From CAZILN01 sp964540005 (GTDB lineage: Bacteria > Bacteroidota > Bacteroidia > Bacteroidales > SM23-62): a stretch of 9,783 bases of DNA. Below, one piece after another: positions 1-7,491 of this stretch. The translations under genes were made by a program, and so were the position numbers. The stretch is from contig CAZILN010000374.1 in assembly GCA_964540005.1 (NCBI GenBank), positions 1-9,783 of the forward strand, read 5' to 3'. Under the pieces are notes generated by a model. The model saw only the letters and a program-made list of their open reading frames with translations. It did no database searches and was not told the DNA's origin. Within the stretch, counting starts at the first letter, position 1. Each line of letters begins with the position of its first letter.

Positions 1-543
1 ATATTCTCCTTTCAATCTCAAAAGAAGTTCAGCTATGGAAGGTTTTCCGATGTTGAAAACAAAATAATTGAAGACTGGCAAGGTCTGGTCAGAACCAAAC
101 CCGCCTATAAACGTGAGAACCAGCTTATACTGCCATCAAACCCTACCTATTGGAATGATGCGGGCATAAAGGATTATTTAACAGAAAATGCATCAAGCTT
201 AAAACCGGTAGAAGGCATTTATGAACGGATCAGATTAAGTTTTGAAGACTTATCGGGTGGTAAATATATGGTAGGCATTATTAAAAATCCCGATGCTGAT
301 GGATTTCTTATTATTTATCTGTCAGGGGCAAGAAACCACCAGGATTGGAGAACCGGGGAGATAAAGGGTACGCTGCAAAAAACCTCTACTTCCGGTTTTT
401 ACACGGTTGGCTGGATAGCAAGGGATAAATCATATTACGAAGATGTTTATTGTACTTTGGATGAGGTCGGGGTAAGTATTTTCTCAAGCGGTATCATACC
501 CTTATCATACAAGTTCATAAAAGTATTCCCAAGCACGGACTGA
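1..543 (+). CDS. C-terminal part of an unidentified protein (5' end outside the window)
   Basis: The frame is open from the first base to a TGA at 541-543, giving 180 residues of a protein whose start lies upstream. The first Met is at 268, but the reading is continuous and protein-like before it, so I treat 1-543 as one partial gene. The fragment is rich in aromatic residues and alternating hydrophobic residues, with a stretch around residues 71-130 (EGIYERI, then YMVGIIKN, then DWRTGEIKGTL) that reads like a beta-rich domain. Similar 'EGIYE...GEIK' segments occur, as far as I recall, at the C-termini of secreted Bacteroidota proteins, including some with protease domains, but no catalytic motif is visible here. 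I see no membrane segment. Function is unknown; only its status as a real coding region is reasonably sure. Confidence 0.7.
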   Translation: MFSFQSQKKFSYGRFSDVENKIIEDWQGLVRTKPAYKRENQLILPSNPTYWNDAGIKDYLTENASSLKPVEGIYERIRLSFEDLSGGKYMVGIIKNPDADGFLIIYLSGARNHQDWRTGEIKGTLQKTSTSGFYTVGWIARDKSYYEDVYCTLDEVGVSIFSSGIIPLSYKFIKVFPSTD

Positions 544-577
544 AGTTTTCGCCTGACAGGTGATAAACATTATGCAG

Positions 578-601
578 AATAGCTGGTTCTCAAAAGCTAT
601 T
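578..601 (+). terminator. weak hairpin downstream of the first gene
   Basis: AATAGCT (578-584) and AGCTATT (595-601) form a perfect 7-bp stem with a 10-base loop, 35 bases after the stop at 543. A T-rich stretch follows only about 10 bases later (612-617), so this is a poor match to a classic intrinsic terminator. It may end transcription of the upstream gene, or be chance in a decaying region. Confidence 0.3.
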
Positions 602-671
602 GTATGCCTCATTTTTTCTATCTTTCCGGCGATGAATTGAGTAATTATCTTTTATTCTTAAGCTAAACCTT

Positions 672-824
672 ATGGATAAAAAAAAGATAATCAGTATAAA
701 AGACCTTGGTTTTCAGCGGGGAACGAATAATCCCTTTCTTTTTTGTGTGCATCAGCACCAAATTTGGGAATGGCCATGGCCCCGTCCAGCTATGGTACAT
801 GAACGCTCCCGTGAAGACAGGTAA
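672..824 (+). pseudogene. remnant of a pirin-family protein N-terminus (frameshifted)
   Basis: An ATG at 672 opens a 50-codon frame beginning MDKKKIISIKDLGF and continuing NNPFLFCVHQHQ, then loses sense (IWEWPWPRP) and stops at 822-824. From memory, the 'LGF-x-W...DPFLFCVHH' string is typical of the beginning of one bacterial pirin family (cupin-fold proteins of roughly 300 residues), where it is followed by a Gly-Asn...Met-Gly-Pro segment. In the neighbouring frames the DNA reads KFGNGHGP (about 752-775) and MAPSS (about 776-790), which fits that continuation after one or two indels. The rest of the gene is absent, because the symporter starts at 845. I infer a decayed 5' fragment, possibly left by a deletion. 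It could also be a chance ORF. Confidence 0.45.
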
Positions 825-844
825 GTAATCTAACAGTCGTTCTC

Positions 845-2659
845 ATGAAACTTGCAACTGTAGATTTTATTATTCTCATAGTTTTTTTCAGCATCGTCCT
901 GCTTATAGGTTATACCGCATCTAAAAAGGCAGGCAAAGATACTTCGGAGTTCTTTCTTGGAGGCCGCGGCATGCCCTGGTGGCTGCTGGGCATATCCATG
1001 GTGGCCTGTACCTTCTCCGCCGATACCCCAAACCTGGTAACCGGGTTTGTACGGGAAGACGGGGTTGCCAAAAACTGGGCCTGGTGGGCCTTCCTTATTA
1101 CTGGGATGGTAACGGTATTTATTTATGCCCGCTTGTGGCGCCGGTCCAATGTCATGACCGACCTTGAGTTCTATGAGATCCGCTACAGCGGCAAGGCCGC
1201 CTCCTTCCTGCGTGGTTTTAGGGCCGTCTACCTTGGGATCTTTTTCAATACCCTGATAATGGGTACGGTAACACTGGCTGCCATTAAGATAGGGGATGTG
1301 ATGTTTGGCATTGAGCCCTGGATAACAGTAGTCTCTGCTTCGGTTATTGTGGTGATATATGCAGGAATGGGCGGACTCCGGGGAGTGGTCTGGGCGGATT
1401 TCTTCCAGTATTCCATTGCCATGTTCGGTGCGGTGCTGGCAGCCATAGTGGCGGTCAAACAGCCTGAGGTTCAGGCCATAGGCGGATTGCAGGGCATACT
1501 CGAACAGATGGGGGACAAGACAGACTTCCTTCCCAGATTATCGGACCCTTCCTATTATATTCCTTTACTTATAATACCGATTGCCGTACAATGGTGGGCC
1601 GTCTGGTATCCGGGAGCAGAACCCGGCGGGGGAGGGTATATTGCCCAGAGGATGCTGTCTGCCAAGAATGAAAAGAATGCCATAGGGGCCACCCTTCTTT
1701 TCAATTTTGCTCACTATGCCCTGCGTCCATGGCCCTGGATAATAGTTGCACTGGCATCGATAATCATCTATCCCGACCTGGATGCCATCAGGGCTGAGTT
1801 CCCGAATATTTCAGAGACTTACCTGAAAAACGACATAGCCTACCCGGTAATGCTGTCAAAATTGAGCAAAGGCTGGCTGGGATTGGTGGTTGCATCCATA
1901 ATAGCAGCCTATATGTCGACCATAGGCACCCACCTGAACTGGGGATCATCCTACTTTGTGAATGATTTTTACCGGAGGTTCATCCGAAAGGGGGCCCCGG
2001 AGAAGGAACTGGTCCAAATGGGCAGGCTGACTACCCTGATACTAATGATAATAGCCGGAACTTTTGCCCTGACGTTCCTGAATAATGCTACCCAGGCTTT
2101 TGATATACTGCTGCTTTCCGGTGCCGGATCGGGTGCCATTTACCTCTTGCGCTGGTTCTGGTGGCGCATCAATGCATGGACCGAAATTGCAGCCATGTTT
2201 TTTGCTACCGTAGTGGCAGTGATCCTGGTATTCTTTGTAAAAGACGAATCTGTCGCAACAGCAGTACTGGATGCCTTTACGGTGAAGTTGCTGATCGCTG
2301 TGGCAGGAACAACTGTAGTCTGGCTGACAGCTACCTATATTACCCGTCCTGAAAGCAAGGATACACTATATAAATTCTACCAGTTAACGCATCCCGGCGG
2401 ACCCGGCTGGAAGAAAATTTTATATGGAGCACAGCAGGAAGGATTACAAATTAATATAATGGAAGAAGGCAAGGCCTGGGAAATGCCCAGGCAGCTATTA
2501 CTTGTCTTCATAGGATGCGTGGTAGTATACAGCTCCCTGTTTGCAATAGGTAGTTTTGTATATAGCAATTTAATGAATGGAATAATTTTTGGAGTGGTGG
2601 CAGCAATTGGTACTGTAATGCTGTTTATCCTCCTGGATAAACTAAGAGTCGATGAGTGA
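845..2659 (+). CDS. sodium:solute symporter (SSS/SLC5 family)
   Basis: This 604-residue inner-membrane protein belongs to the sodium/solute symporter family, which couples Na+ entry to uptake of sugars, amino acids or other small solutes. It has a first membrane helix at about residues 6-25, the family signature EFFLGGR (35-41) followed by PWWLLGISM, and about 14 hydrophobic helices throughout. The segments SADTPNLVTGFV, LWRRSNVMTDLEFYEIRYSG and YIAQRMLSAK are typical of an uncharacterised bacterial SLC5 subfamily that often sits beside glycoside hydrolases. Length is normal for the subfamily. The ATG at 845 places the first helix at the N-terminus; no Shine-Dalgarno is seen, as usual in Bacteroidota. 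The stop lies 23 bp before the GH97 start, so the two are probably co-transcribed, and a mono- or disaccharide is the likely substrate (inference). Confidence 0.93.
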   Translation: MKLATVDFIILIVFFSIVLLIGYTASKKAGKDTSEFFLGGRGMPWWLLGISMVACTFSADTPNLVTGFVREDGVAKNWAWWAFLITGMVTVFIYARLWRRSNVMTDLEFYEIRYSGKAASFLRGFRAVYLGIFFNTLIMGTVTLAAIKIGDVMFGIEPWITVVSASVIVVIYAGMGGLRGVVWADFFQYSIAMFGAVLAAIVAVKQPEVQAIGGLQGILEQMGDKTDFLPRLSDPSYYIPLLIIPIAVQWWAVWYPGAEPGGGGYIAQRMLSAKNEKNAIGATLLFNFAHYALRPWPWIIVALASIIIYPDLDAIRAEFPNISETYLKNDIAYPVMLSKLSKGWLGLVVASIIAAYMSTIGTHLNWGSSYFVNDFYRRFIRKGAPEKELVQMGRLTTLILMIIAGTFALTFLNNATQAFDILLLSGAGSGAIYLLRWFWWRINAWTEIAAMFFATVVAVILVFFVKDESVATAVLDAFTVKLLIAVAGTTVVWLTATYITRPESKDTLYKFYQLTHPGGPGWKKILYGAQQEGLQINIMEEGKAWEMPRQLLLVFIGCVVVYSSLFAIGSFVYSNLMNGIIFGVVAAIGTVMLFILLDKLRVDE

Positions 2660-2682
2660 GAACTAAAATAAAACCTGCAAAA

Positions 2683-4644
2683 ATGAAAACAACCCGGAGT
2701 ATTGTATTTTTTATCATACTAATTTCAATTGCTGTTTCCTGTAGTAGTAAAATAAACAAGCTGCAGGTCAGCAGTCCGGATGGAAAAATCACCCTTTCAC
2801 TGTTTCTCTGTGCTGAAAATAGTATTAAATATTATGTTACTGTCCAGGAAGGAGAAGAATCCGTTGAGCTTATTGAATCTTCTCCTATGGGTATCAAAAG
2901 GGTGGATACAGAGTTTGTATCCGGACTCAAACTCAAATCTGCCGGTAAAACCAGGGAGGTACAGGAAACTTATACCATGGTTTCCGGTACCAATTCTGAG
3001 TACAGCTATCAGGCCAATGAAAGGATATTTGAATTTAAGAACAAGAAGGGGAACATGCTTCAGGTACATTGTAGGGCGTATAATGACGGAGTAGCCTTCA
3101 GATATGTCTTCCCGGAGAAAGTAAAAGGACAGTTCGAAGTGACGGGAGAAACTACCGGGTTTAATCTTCCCATGGAAGGAAAGACATGGTTACAGCCTTA
3201 CGATAGCCTTTCAACCTGGTCCCCTGCCTATGAGCGTTCCTTTGTAAACAAGGCAAATATCGGGATTACTGCATCGGCTAACTGTAACGGCTGGGCGTTC
3301 CCGATGCTTTTTGAAACTCTCGGTTACTGGGTTTTTATTTCTGAAGCCGGATTGGATACCTCCTACTGTGGATCCCACCTCGAAGCCGAGGCACTTGACG
3401 GATTATACAGCATCCGTTTTCCCGAAAAAGATGAAGCTGATAACTATTTTAAGCAAAACCCGGTGTCGGGTTTACCATGGCATATGCCCTGGAGGTTTAT
3501 CCTGATCAGCCAGGACCTTCAGGACGTATTTAACTCATCACGTGTCAACGATCTGTCTGCGCCCCCGGTGCTGGAGGATACCGGCTGGATATATCCGGGT
3601 ATTGCATCCTGGAGCTGGTGGTCAGATGGGGAAAGCCCGGGGGATTTCGAATCACAAAAGGCATTTGTGGATTTTGCAGCCCGGATGGGATTCGAGTATT
3701 GCCTGATAGATGAAGGATGGCACGAAATGGAAGGAGGCAATATCTCTCAGCTGGTAGAGTATGCAGATCAGAAAGGAGTGGGTATCCTGTTATGGTATGA
3801 TTCAGGCGGCCGTGTAGAATATGCAAAAGAGGAGCAGAGAAAAATTATGTTCAATCCGGAAACCCGGTCGGCTGAAATGAAAAAAATTGCTGAAATGGGA
3901 GTAAAGGGGATCAAGGTGGATTTCTTCCATAGTGAGAAGCAGGGAATGATAAAGCATTATCATAACATACTCAAGGATGCTGCTGAACATAAACTAATGG
4001 TGAATTTTCATGGCTGCACCTTGCCCAGGGGCTGGTCCAGGACCTATCCGCATCTGATGACCATGGAAGCTGTCAGGGGAGAAGAAAACTATCGGTATAA
4101 TGAGGATTTTCCACTGTACGCACCTGTGCATAACACCATAATTCCCTTTACCAGGAATGTGGCCGGCCCGATGGATTATACACCCGTGGTACTATCAGAC
4201 AGCGAGTATCCTCATTTAACATCAGTGGCCCATGAGTTAGCCCTGGCTGTGGTATTTTCTTCAGGAATAGTGCATCTGGCTGATCATTATAAAATGTATG
4301 AGTCCCTGCCTGAACCTGCTAAGGAATACCTGGAACAAATTCCCGCAAGCTGGGATGAATCAATTCTGCTTACAGGGTATCCGGGCTCATATGTAGTCGT
4401 GGCGAGAAGAAAAGGCGAAAAATGGTTCATTGCCGGGATTAACGGAGAAGGCAGGAACAAAATTGCCAGTTTCAATTTTCGTTTTATGAGTGATACCACT
4501 TACAGGTATATCCTTTTAACAGATGGCCGGAGCCGCAACTTTGTTCAGACACAGAAGGGTATTATTACACCTGACAGGAGTTCGGATCTGAATATGAACC
4601 CCTGGGGTGGCTTTACTTCCGTCCTGATACCCGTGGAAGAATAA
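2683..4644 (+). CDS. GH97 family glycoside hydrolase, lipoprotein
   Basis: This 653-residue lipoprotein hydrolyses alpha-glycosidic bonds; characterised GH97 enzymes are alpha-glucosidases (inverting, SusB type) or alpha-galactosidases (retaining). I chose the ATG at 2683 over the GTG at 2656 because it directly precedes a lipoprotein signal (MKTTRSIVFFIILISIAVSC, Cys20 as lipidation site). An N-terminal beta-sandwich (about 28-280) is followed by a TIM barrel (about 290-560; ASWSWWSDG, LIDEGW with Asp343-Glu344, GIKVDFFHS, SRTYPHLMTMEAVRGEE) and a C-terminal beta domain. Asp413 in KVDFF aligns by motif with the nucleophile of the retaining alpha-galactosidase BtGH97b; as I recall, SusB has Gly there. 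Glu462 in TMEAVRGEE is a candidate acid/base. I therefore favour a retaining alpha-galactosidase-type enzyme, acting in the periplasm or at the outer membrane and feeding the symporter upstream. Confidence 0.93.
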   Translation: MKTTRSIVFFIILISIAVSCSSKINKLQVSSPDGKITLSLFLCAENSIKYYVTVQEGEESVELIESSPMGIKRVDTEFVSGLKLKSAGKTREVQETYTMVSGTNSEYSYQANERIFEFKNKKGNMLQVHCRAYNDGVAFRYVFPEKVKGQFEVTGETTGFNLPMEGKTWLQPYDSLSTWSPAYERSFVNKANIGITASANCNGWAFPMLFETLGYWVFISEAGLDTSYCGSHLEAEALDGLYSIRFPEKDEADNYFKQNPVSGLPWHMPWRFILISQDLQDVFNSSRVNDLSAPPVLEDTGWIYPGIASWSWWSDGESPGDFESQKAFVDFAARMGFEYCLIDEGWHEMEGGNISQLVEYADQKGVGILLWYDSGGRVEYAKEEQRKIMFNPETRSAEMKKIAEMGVKGIKVDFFHSEKQGMIKHYHNILKDAAEHKLMVNFHGCTLPRGWSRTYPHLMTMEAVRGEENYRYNEDFPLYAPVHNTIIPFTRNVAGPMDYTPVVLSDSEYPHLTSVAHELALAVVFSSGIVHLADHYKMYESLPEPAKEYLEQIPASWDESILLTGYPGSYVVVARRKGEKWFIAGINGEGRNKIASFNFRFMSDTTYRYILLTDGRSRNFVQTQKGIITPDRSSDLNMNPWGGFTSVLIPVEE

Positions 4645-4652
4645 GTGCCTTA

Positions 4653-4671
4653 CCTGCTCCGGATAAGCAGG
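4653..4671. terminator. symmetric hairpin between convergent genes
   Basis: CCTGCT (4653-4658) and AGCAGG (4666-4671) form a 6-bp GC-rich stem with a 7-base loop, in the 34-bp gap between the ends of the convergent GH97 and DUF1080-PHP genes. It could serve both strands. No T-run follows on either strand, so it is at best a weak or factor-assisted bidirectional terminator. Confidence 0.4.
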
Positions 4672-4678
4672 GGTGTCA

Positions 4679-6118
4679 TCAATCAGAAGGAGGCAGCCAC
4701 ATGTCCTGGGGAGTCAGGCCGCACTCCGTGATCATAGAAATGGAGTAATCCATCCTGCCAAGGTCATTGGGACCTCCGTTGTTGGTCCCGAAAGTGAATT
4801 TTACGCCGGCTTCTTTGGCCCGTTTAATAAAGGCGGTACTCGGGATATTCCTGGCATTGTTGATTTCAAGGGCTATCTGGTTATCAACAAGGGCCTTAAT
4901 TACCCGGTCCATTCGTTCCGGTGTCCACAATTCATCATACATCTCAGCTATCTCATCAGGGAGGTAAGTAGGATTGACATGGATGTCAATGGGCTCATTA
5001 GCCAGAATGCTTTCAATATTCTCCACCAGCTGGTCCATGAAATCCTGCGGATCTCCTACCTCGGTTTCTTCCTTGATCCACAACCTCATTCTTTTGCCAT
5101 TGTTGTTAGTCCATGTCATAGCATCGGTGAACACATAGTCAGCCTGGTTTACCACTTCCTGTGAAAACATATCCATCCATTCCCGGCCTTCGGCCTGAAC
5201 GGCAAACCATGTCTGAGGCGGCTTATCATAATTGTCAATGTATTCCTGCAGCTCTGCATCCGTTTCAAATCCCATTTTCAATCCGCAGTTTACAGCAAAA
5301 CCATAGGTAAAACCGTATTTACGGGCATTGGTAAGAGCGGCCTCCATAGTAAGTCCCCTTTTCAGGTGAACATGGAGGTCAACCAGGGGAAAGTTCTGGC
5401 TGGCAAGATCAACCAGTTGCTTTTCAAACTCAGAATCATCGAGAGGTTCACCAGGCGTGGGCAGGTCATCAGGAAGGGTCTTGACTTTGATATTCTTATA
5501 ATAAACAACTGATCCCGGATCATGGCACTGTAAGGCAAAGGTGCCGGAAGATAGCAGGCGGCCTGTCATGCCCTGGGGACGGTAGGTCCCTTCGGGTTCT
5601 GTATATTCACATATGAGTGCCCCGTTAATATAGGTCCGGATGGTTTTTCCCTGTACGACGATACGATAGTTAAACCATTCGTTATCAGGCACGGGAGATT
5701 TCCATGAATTCCTGATGGCATATATGCTCCCTGTCATCTTGTGTTCCACATAGGCGCCCGGTTCGGTGTCAGGTTGTGAGTTAATGACCTGGCACTCGTA
5801 GCCTTGTGAAGGCCAGTCTCCTTCCTGAAACTTGGTATGAAGATATATTCCTGAATTGGCTCCCGGAGAAGTTTTTACATCTGCCATAAATTCAAAATTC
5901 TTAAAATTATGGTCGCTGACTTCTCCCACATAGTATAAATGTGAGCGTGGACCTGCAGTGACAAGGGCACCCTCCTCGATTTTCCAGGAATCAGAATTCT
6001 CTGAAGCTTTCCAGCCGTCAAGGCTCTTGCCATCGAATAAAGAGATCCAGTCGTTTGACTGGCATCCGGTTACAATGAATACAAGAATAAATGAGGCAAA
6101 GATTAAGGATGATCGCAT
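4679..6118 (-). CDS. lipoprotein with DUF1080 (3-keto-disaccharide hydrolase) and PHP-like domains
   Basis: This 479-residue protein starts at the ATG at 6118, which gives a lipoprotein signal with lipobox VTGC (Cys19); the frame is open further upstream, but that extension overlaps the end of corA and would bury the signal. Residues 24-214 are a DUF1080 domain (ISLFDGKSLDGWK, NSGIYLHTKF, GYECQVIN, NEWFNYRIVVQG), a concanavalin-like fold whose characterised members cleave 3-keto-glycosides. After a linker, residues 240-475 resemble a PHP metallohydrolase: VDLHVH (His249, His251), DIHVNP (His380) and LEIN (Glu418). The usual closing motif G-S-D-x-H appears as GTNNG (Asn446, Asn447, Gly448), so two expected metal ligands are missing. 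The domain may bind fewer metals or be non-catalytic. The gene lies 41 bp downstream of corA on the same strand. Predicted site of action is the periplasm or outer membrane; the substrate is unknown. Confidence 0.85.
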   Translation of the reverse strand: MRSSLIFASFILVFIVTGCQSNDWISLFDGKSLDGWKASENSDSWKIEEGALVTAGPRSHLYYVGEVSDHNFKNFEFMADVKTSPGANSGIYLHTKFQEGDWPSQGYECQVINSQPDTEPGAYVEHKMTGSIYAIRNSWKSPVPDNEWFNYRIVVQGKTIRTYINGALICEYTEPEGTYRPQGMTGRLLSSGTFALQCHDPGSVVYYKNIKVKTLPDDLPTPGEPLDDSEFEKQLVDLASQNFPLVDLHVHLKRGLTMEAALTNARKYGFTYGFAVNCGLKMGFETDAELQEYIDNYDKPPQTWFAVQAEGREWMDMFSQEVVNQADYVFTDAMTWTNNNGKRMRLWIKEETEVGDPQDFMDQLVENIESILANEPIDIHVNPTYLPDEIAEMYDELWTPERMDRVIKALVDNQIALEINNARNIPSTAFIKRAKEAGVKFTFGTNNGGPNDLGRMDYSISMITECGLTPQDMWLPPSD

Positions 6119-6159
6119 GATTTCTTTTTTTTGTTTGATAAAAATAAGGATACACCGGG

Positions 6160-7224
6160 TTAAAACCATTTTTTTCTTCGGAAATAAATAAAAAAACCGC
6201 TCAGTACGGAGATGATTATAATCCAGAAGAACAGATATCCCCATTGCCACTCAAGCTCGGGTATTATTTTAAAATTCATGCCATATACACCGGCAACAAA
6301 GGAAAGCGGTATGAACATTGAGGCAAAGACGGTCAGTATCTTCATAATATCATTTGCCTTGTTTGACATACTCGCATTGTAGGTATTCATTTGATCGTTA
6401 AGCAGTGAGATATATGTTTCTATGGTCTCATGGGCTAAAATGACGTGATCGTTTAAATCAATAAAAAAGCTCCTGGTGTTATCCTGTATCAGTTCACTTT
6501 CAGTTTTGTTCAGTTTATCAGAAATTTCCCTGACAGGCCGGATCAATTTTCTCAGGTAATTCATTTCGGTTTTATAATGGAACAATTTTTCGGCAGTAGC
6601 TGAAGAATGACTGAACAGTACTTCATCCTCCAGATTTTCAATATGTTCTCCTATGTCCCCGATAATTTCAATATACCTGTCAATGACCGTATCCATCAGG
6701 TTGTAAGCCAGGTAATCAGGCCCTACATTCCTGATACGTCCTTTCTTTTTGCGTATGCGGTCCCTTATCGGATCAAAATGTGTCCCTATGCGTTCCTGCA
6801 GGGTGATGACAAATCCAGGACCAATAAGAATTGATAATTGCTCCGAGATCAGTTTGTTCTGTTCCTTACCCGGAATAATAAATTTCATCAGGATTATGAT
6901 CAGATCATCCTCTTCTTCAAACTTGGGACGATGATCTGAATTCATGATGTCCTCCATGAGCAGAGGATGCAGATATAAAACTGAACCAAAATGTTCAATC
7001 ACTTTTTCCTCATGTATCCCGTCAATATTAAGCCAGGTTACAGATGGGCTCTGTAAATATTTAATTGCTTCTTCTATGGACTGGCATTCTTTTTCTTCAA
7101 GCTTATCTGCGTCGTATTCCATGATCCGGATCCGTGGCTCTTCCATCTTCTGGTCCCCGATAAAGATCAGCGATCCGGGGATTTCTCCTTTTGCTTTTAA
7201 TCGGGTTTTAATAAATCTTGGCAT
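6160..7224 (-). CDS. corA: CorA-family magnesium/cobalt transporter
   Basis: This 354-residue inner-membrane protein belongs to the CorA family, homopentameric channels for Mg2+ (also Co2+ or Ni2+). Evidence is the C-terminal hallmark YGMNF (Gly-Met-Asn at 315-317) at the end of the first membrane helix (about 294-314), a second helix at about 327-347, and a short basic tail (RRKKWF). The N-terminal cytoplasmic domain carries family-typical segments such as VTWLNIDG, HPLLMEDIMNSDHRPKFEE and IGPGFVITLQE, followed by a long helical stalk. Length matches the family. The ATG at 7224 gives MPRFIKTRLKAKG, and nothing before it argues for a longer form. A five-residue connector after GMN with acidic Glu is usual. 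It is the first gene of a minus-strand pair; the lipoprotein downstream may be co-transcribed, though the two have no obvious functional link. Confidence 0.95.
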   Translation of the reverse strand: MPRFIKTRLKAKGEIPGSLIFIGDQKMEEPRIRIMEYDADKLEEKECQSIEEAIKYLQSPSVTWLNIDGIHEEKVIEHFGSVLYLHPLLMEDIMNSDHRPKFEEEDDLIIILMKFIIPGKEQNKLISEQLSILIGPGFVITLQERIGTHFDPIRDRIRKKKGRIRNVGPDYLAYNLMDTVIDRYIEIIGDIGEHIENLEDEVLFSHSSATAEKLFHYKTEMNYLRKLIRPVREISDKLNKTESELIQDNTRSFFIDLNDHVILAHETIETYISLLNDQMNTYNASMSNKANDIMKILTVFASMFIPLSFVAGVYGMNFKIIPELEWQWGYLFFWIIIISVLSGFFIYFRRKKWF

Positions 7225-7491
7225 ATTATAAATAATTATTGTCCTGTTCGTGCTATAACAGTGATTGTTAAAATTAAGAAGTATTCATTAATAAATTATA
7301 TTAGCTGGCTGATTTTATAGTGTTAAGAAGAATTTCCCGTGTATAACAGGAAAAATCACACAATATTCCTTTATGAATCAACGTTTTATTAGTAGAAAGG
7401 CTCGCAAAAAATCAACAATATTGTAGTTGCCTGTTGCCTTTCAGCATATAATTAATTAACTTTATGAGCTCCTAAAAAAATCATAGCAAAA
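7225..7491. other. AT-rich divergent intergenic region (corA / tonB)
   Basis: This 267-bp non-coding stretch must hold the promoters for corA (leftward) and the tonB-family gene (rightward). It contains a 10-bp perfect palindrome, ACAATATTGT, at 7415-7424, which lies 10 bases upstream of the putative tonB -33 box and could be an operator. It also holds a 17-codon basic ORF at 7373-7426 that I do not consider a gene. No convincing -7/-33 pair was found for corA, although TAATTTTA occurs on the minus strand. Confidence 0.55.
7434..7464 (+). promoter_or_regulatory. candidate Bacteroidota promoter of the tonB gene
   Basis: TTG at 7434-7436 and TAACTTTA at 7457-7464 are separated by 20 bases. They fit the -33 (TTTG) and -7 (TAnnTTTG) consensus of Bacteroidota primary sigma factor promoters, except for the last base of each. 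Transcription would start near 7470, leaving a leader of about 20 bases rich in A, as is common in this phylum. Confidence 0.45.

Larger units (their letters stand above)
544..844. other. 300-bp decayed intergenic stretch
   Basis: Between the first gene and the symporter there is no intact gene. The stretch holds the hairpin at 578-601, a 22-codon ORF at 572-640 with a signal-peptide-like hydrophobic run (AIVCLIFSIF) that stops at once, and the pirin-like remnant. The promoter of the symporter must lie here or upstream. TATCTTTT at 646-653 matches the Bacteroidota -7 consensus TAnnTTTG except for the last base, but I see no TTG at the right distance, so I do not call it. Confidence 0.5.

Noticed and set aside
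2656..2682. GTG at 2656 as the start of GH97
   Set aside because: It would put a nine-residue basic extension before a complete lipoprotein signal. The ATG at 2683 gives a standard signal and lipobox.
4673..5164. 163-codon plus-strand ORF
   Set aside because: It lies antisense to the PHP-like domain of the minus-strand lipoprotein, whose frame shows clear family motifs. Its own translation shows no recognisable domain.
6119..6250. Upstream extension of the DUF1080-PHP gene to position 6250
   Set aside because: It would overlap the 3' end of corA by about 90 bp and place 44 residues before a proper lipoprotein signal; the ATG at 6118 is far more likely.
7373..7426. 17-codon basic ORF (MNQRFISRKARKK...)
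   Set aside because: Very short, with no leader, promoter or conserved context visible. It ends within the palindrome and is most likely chance.
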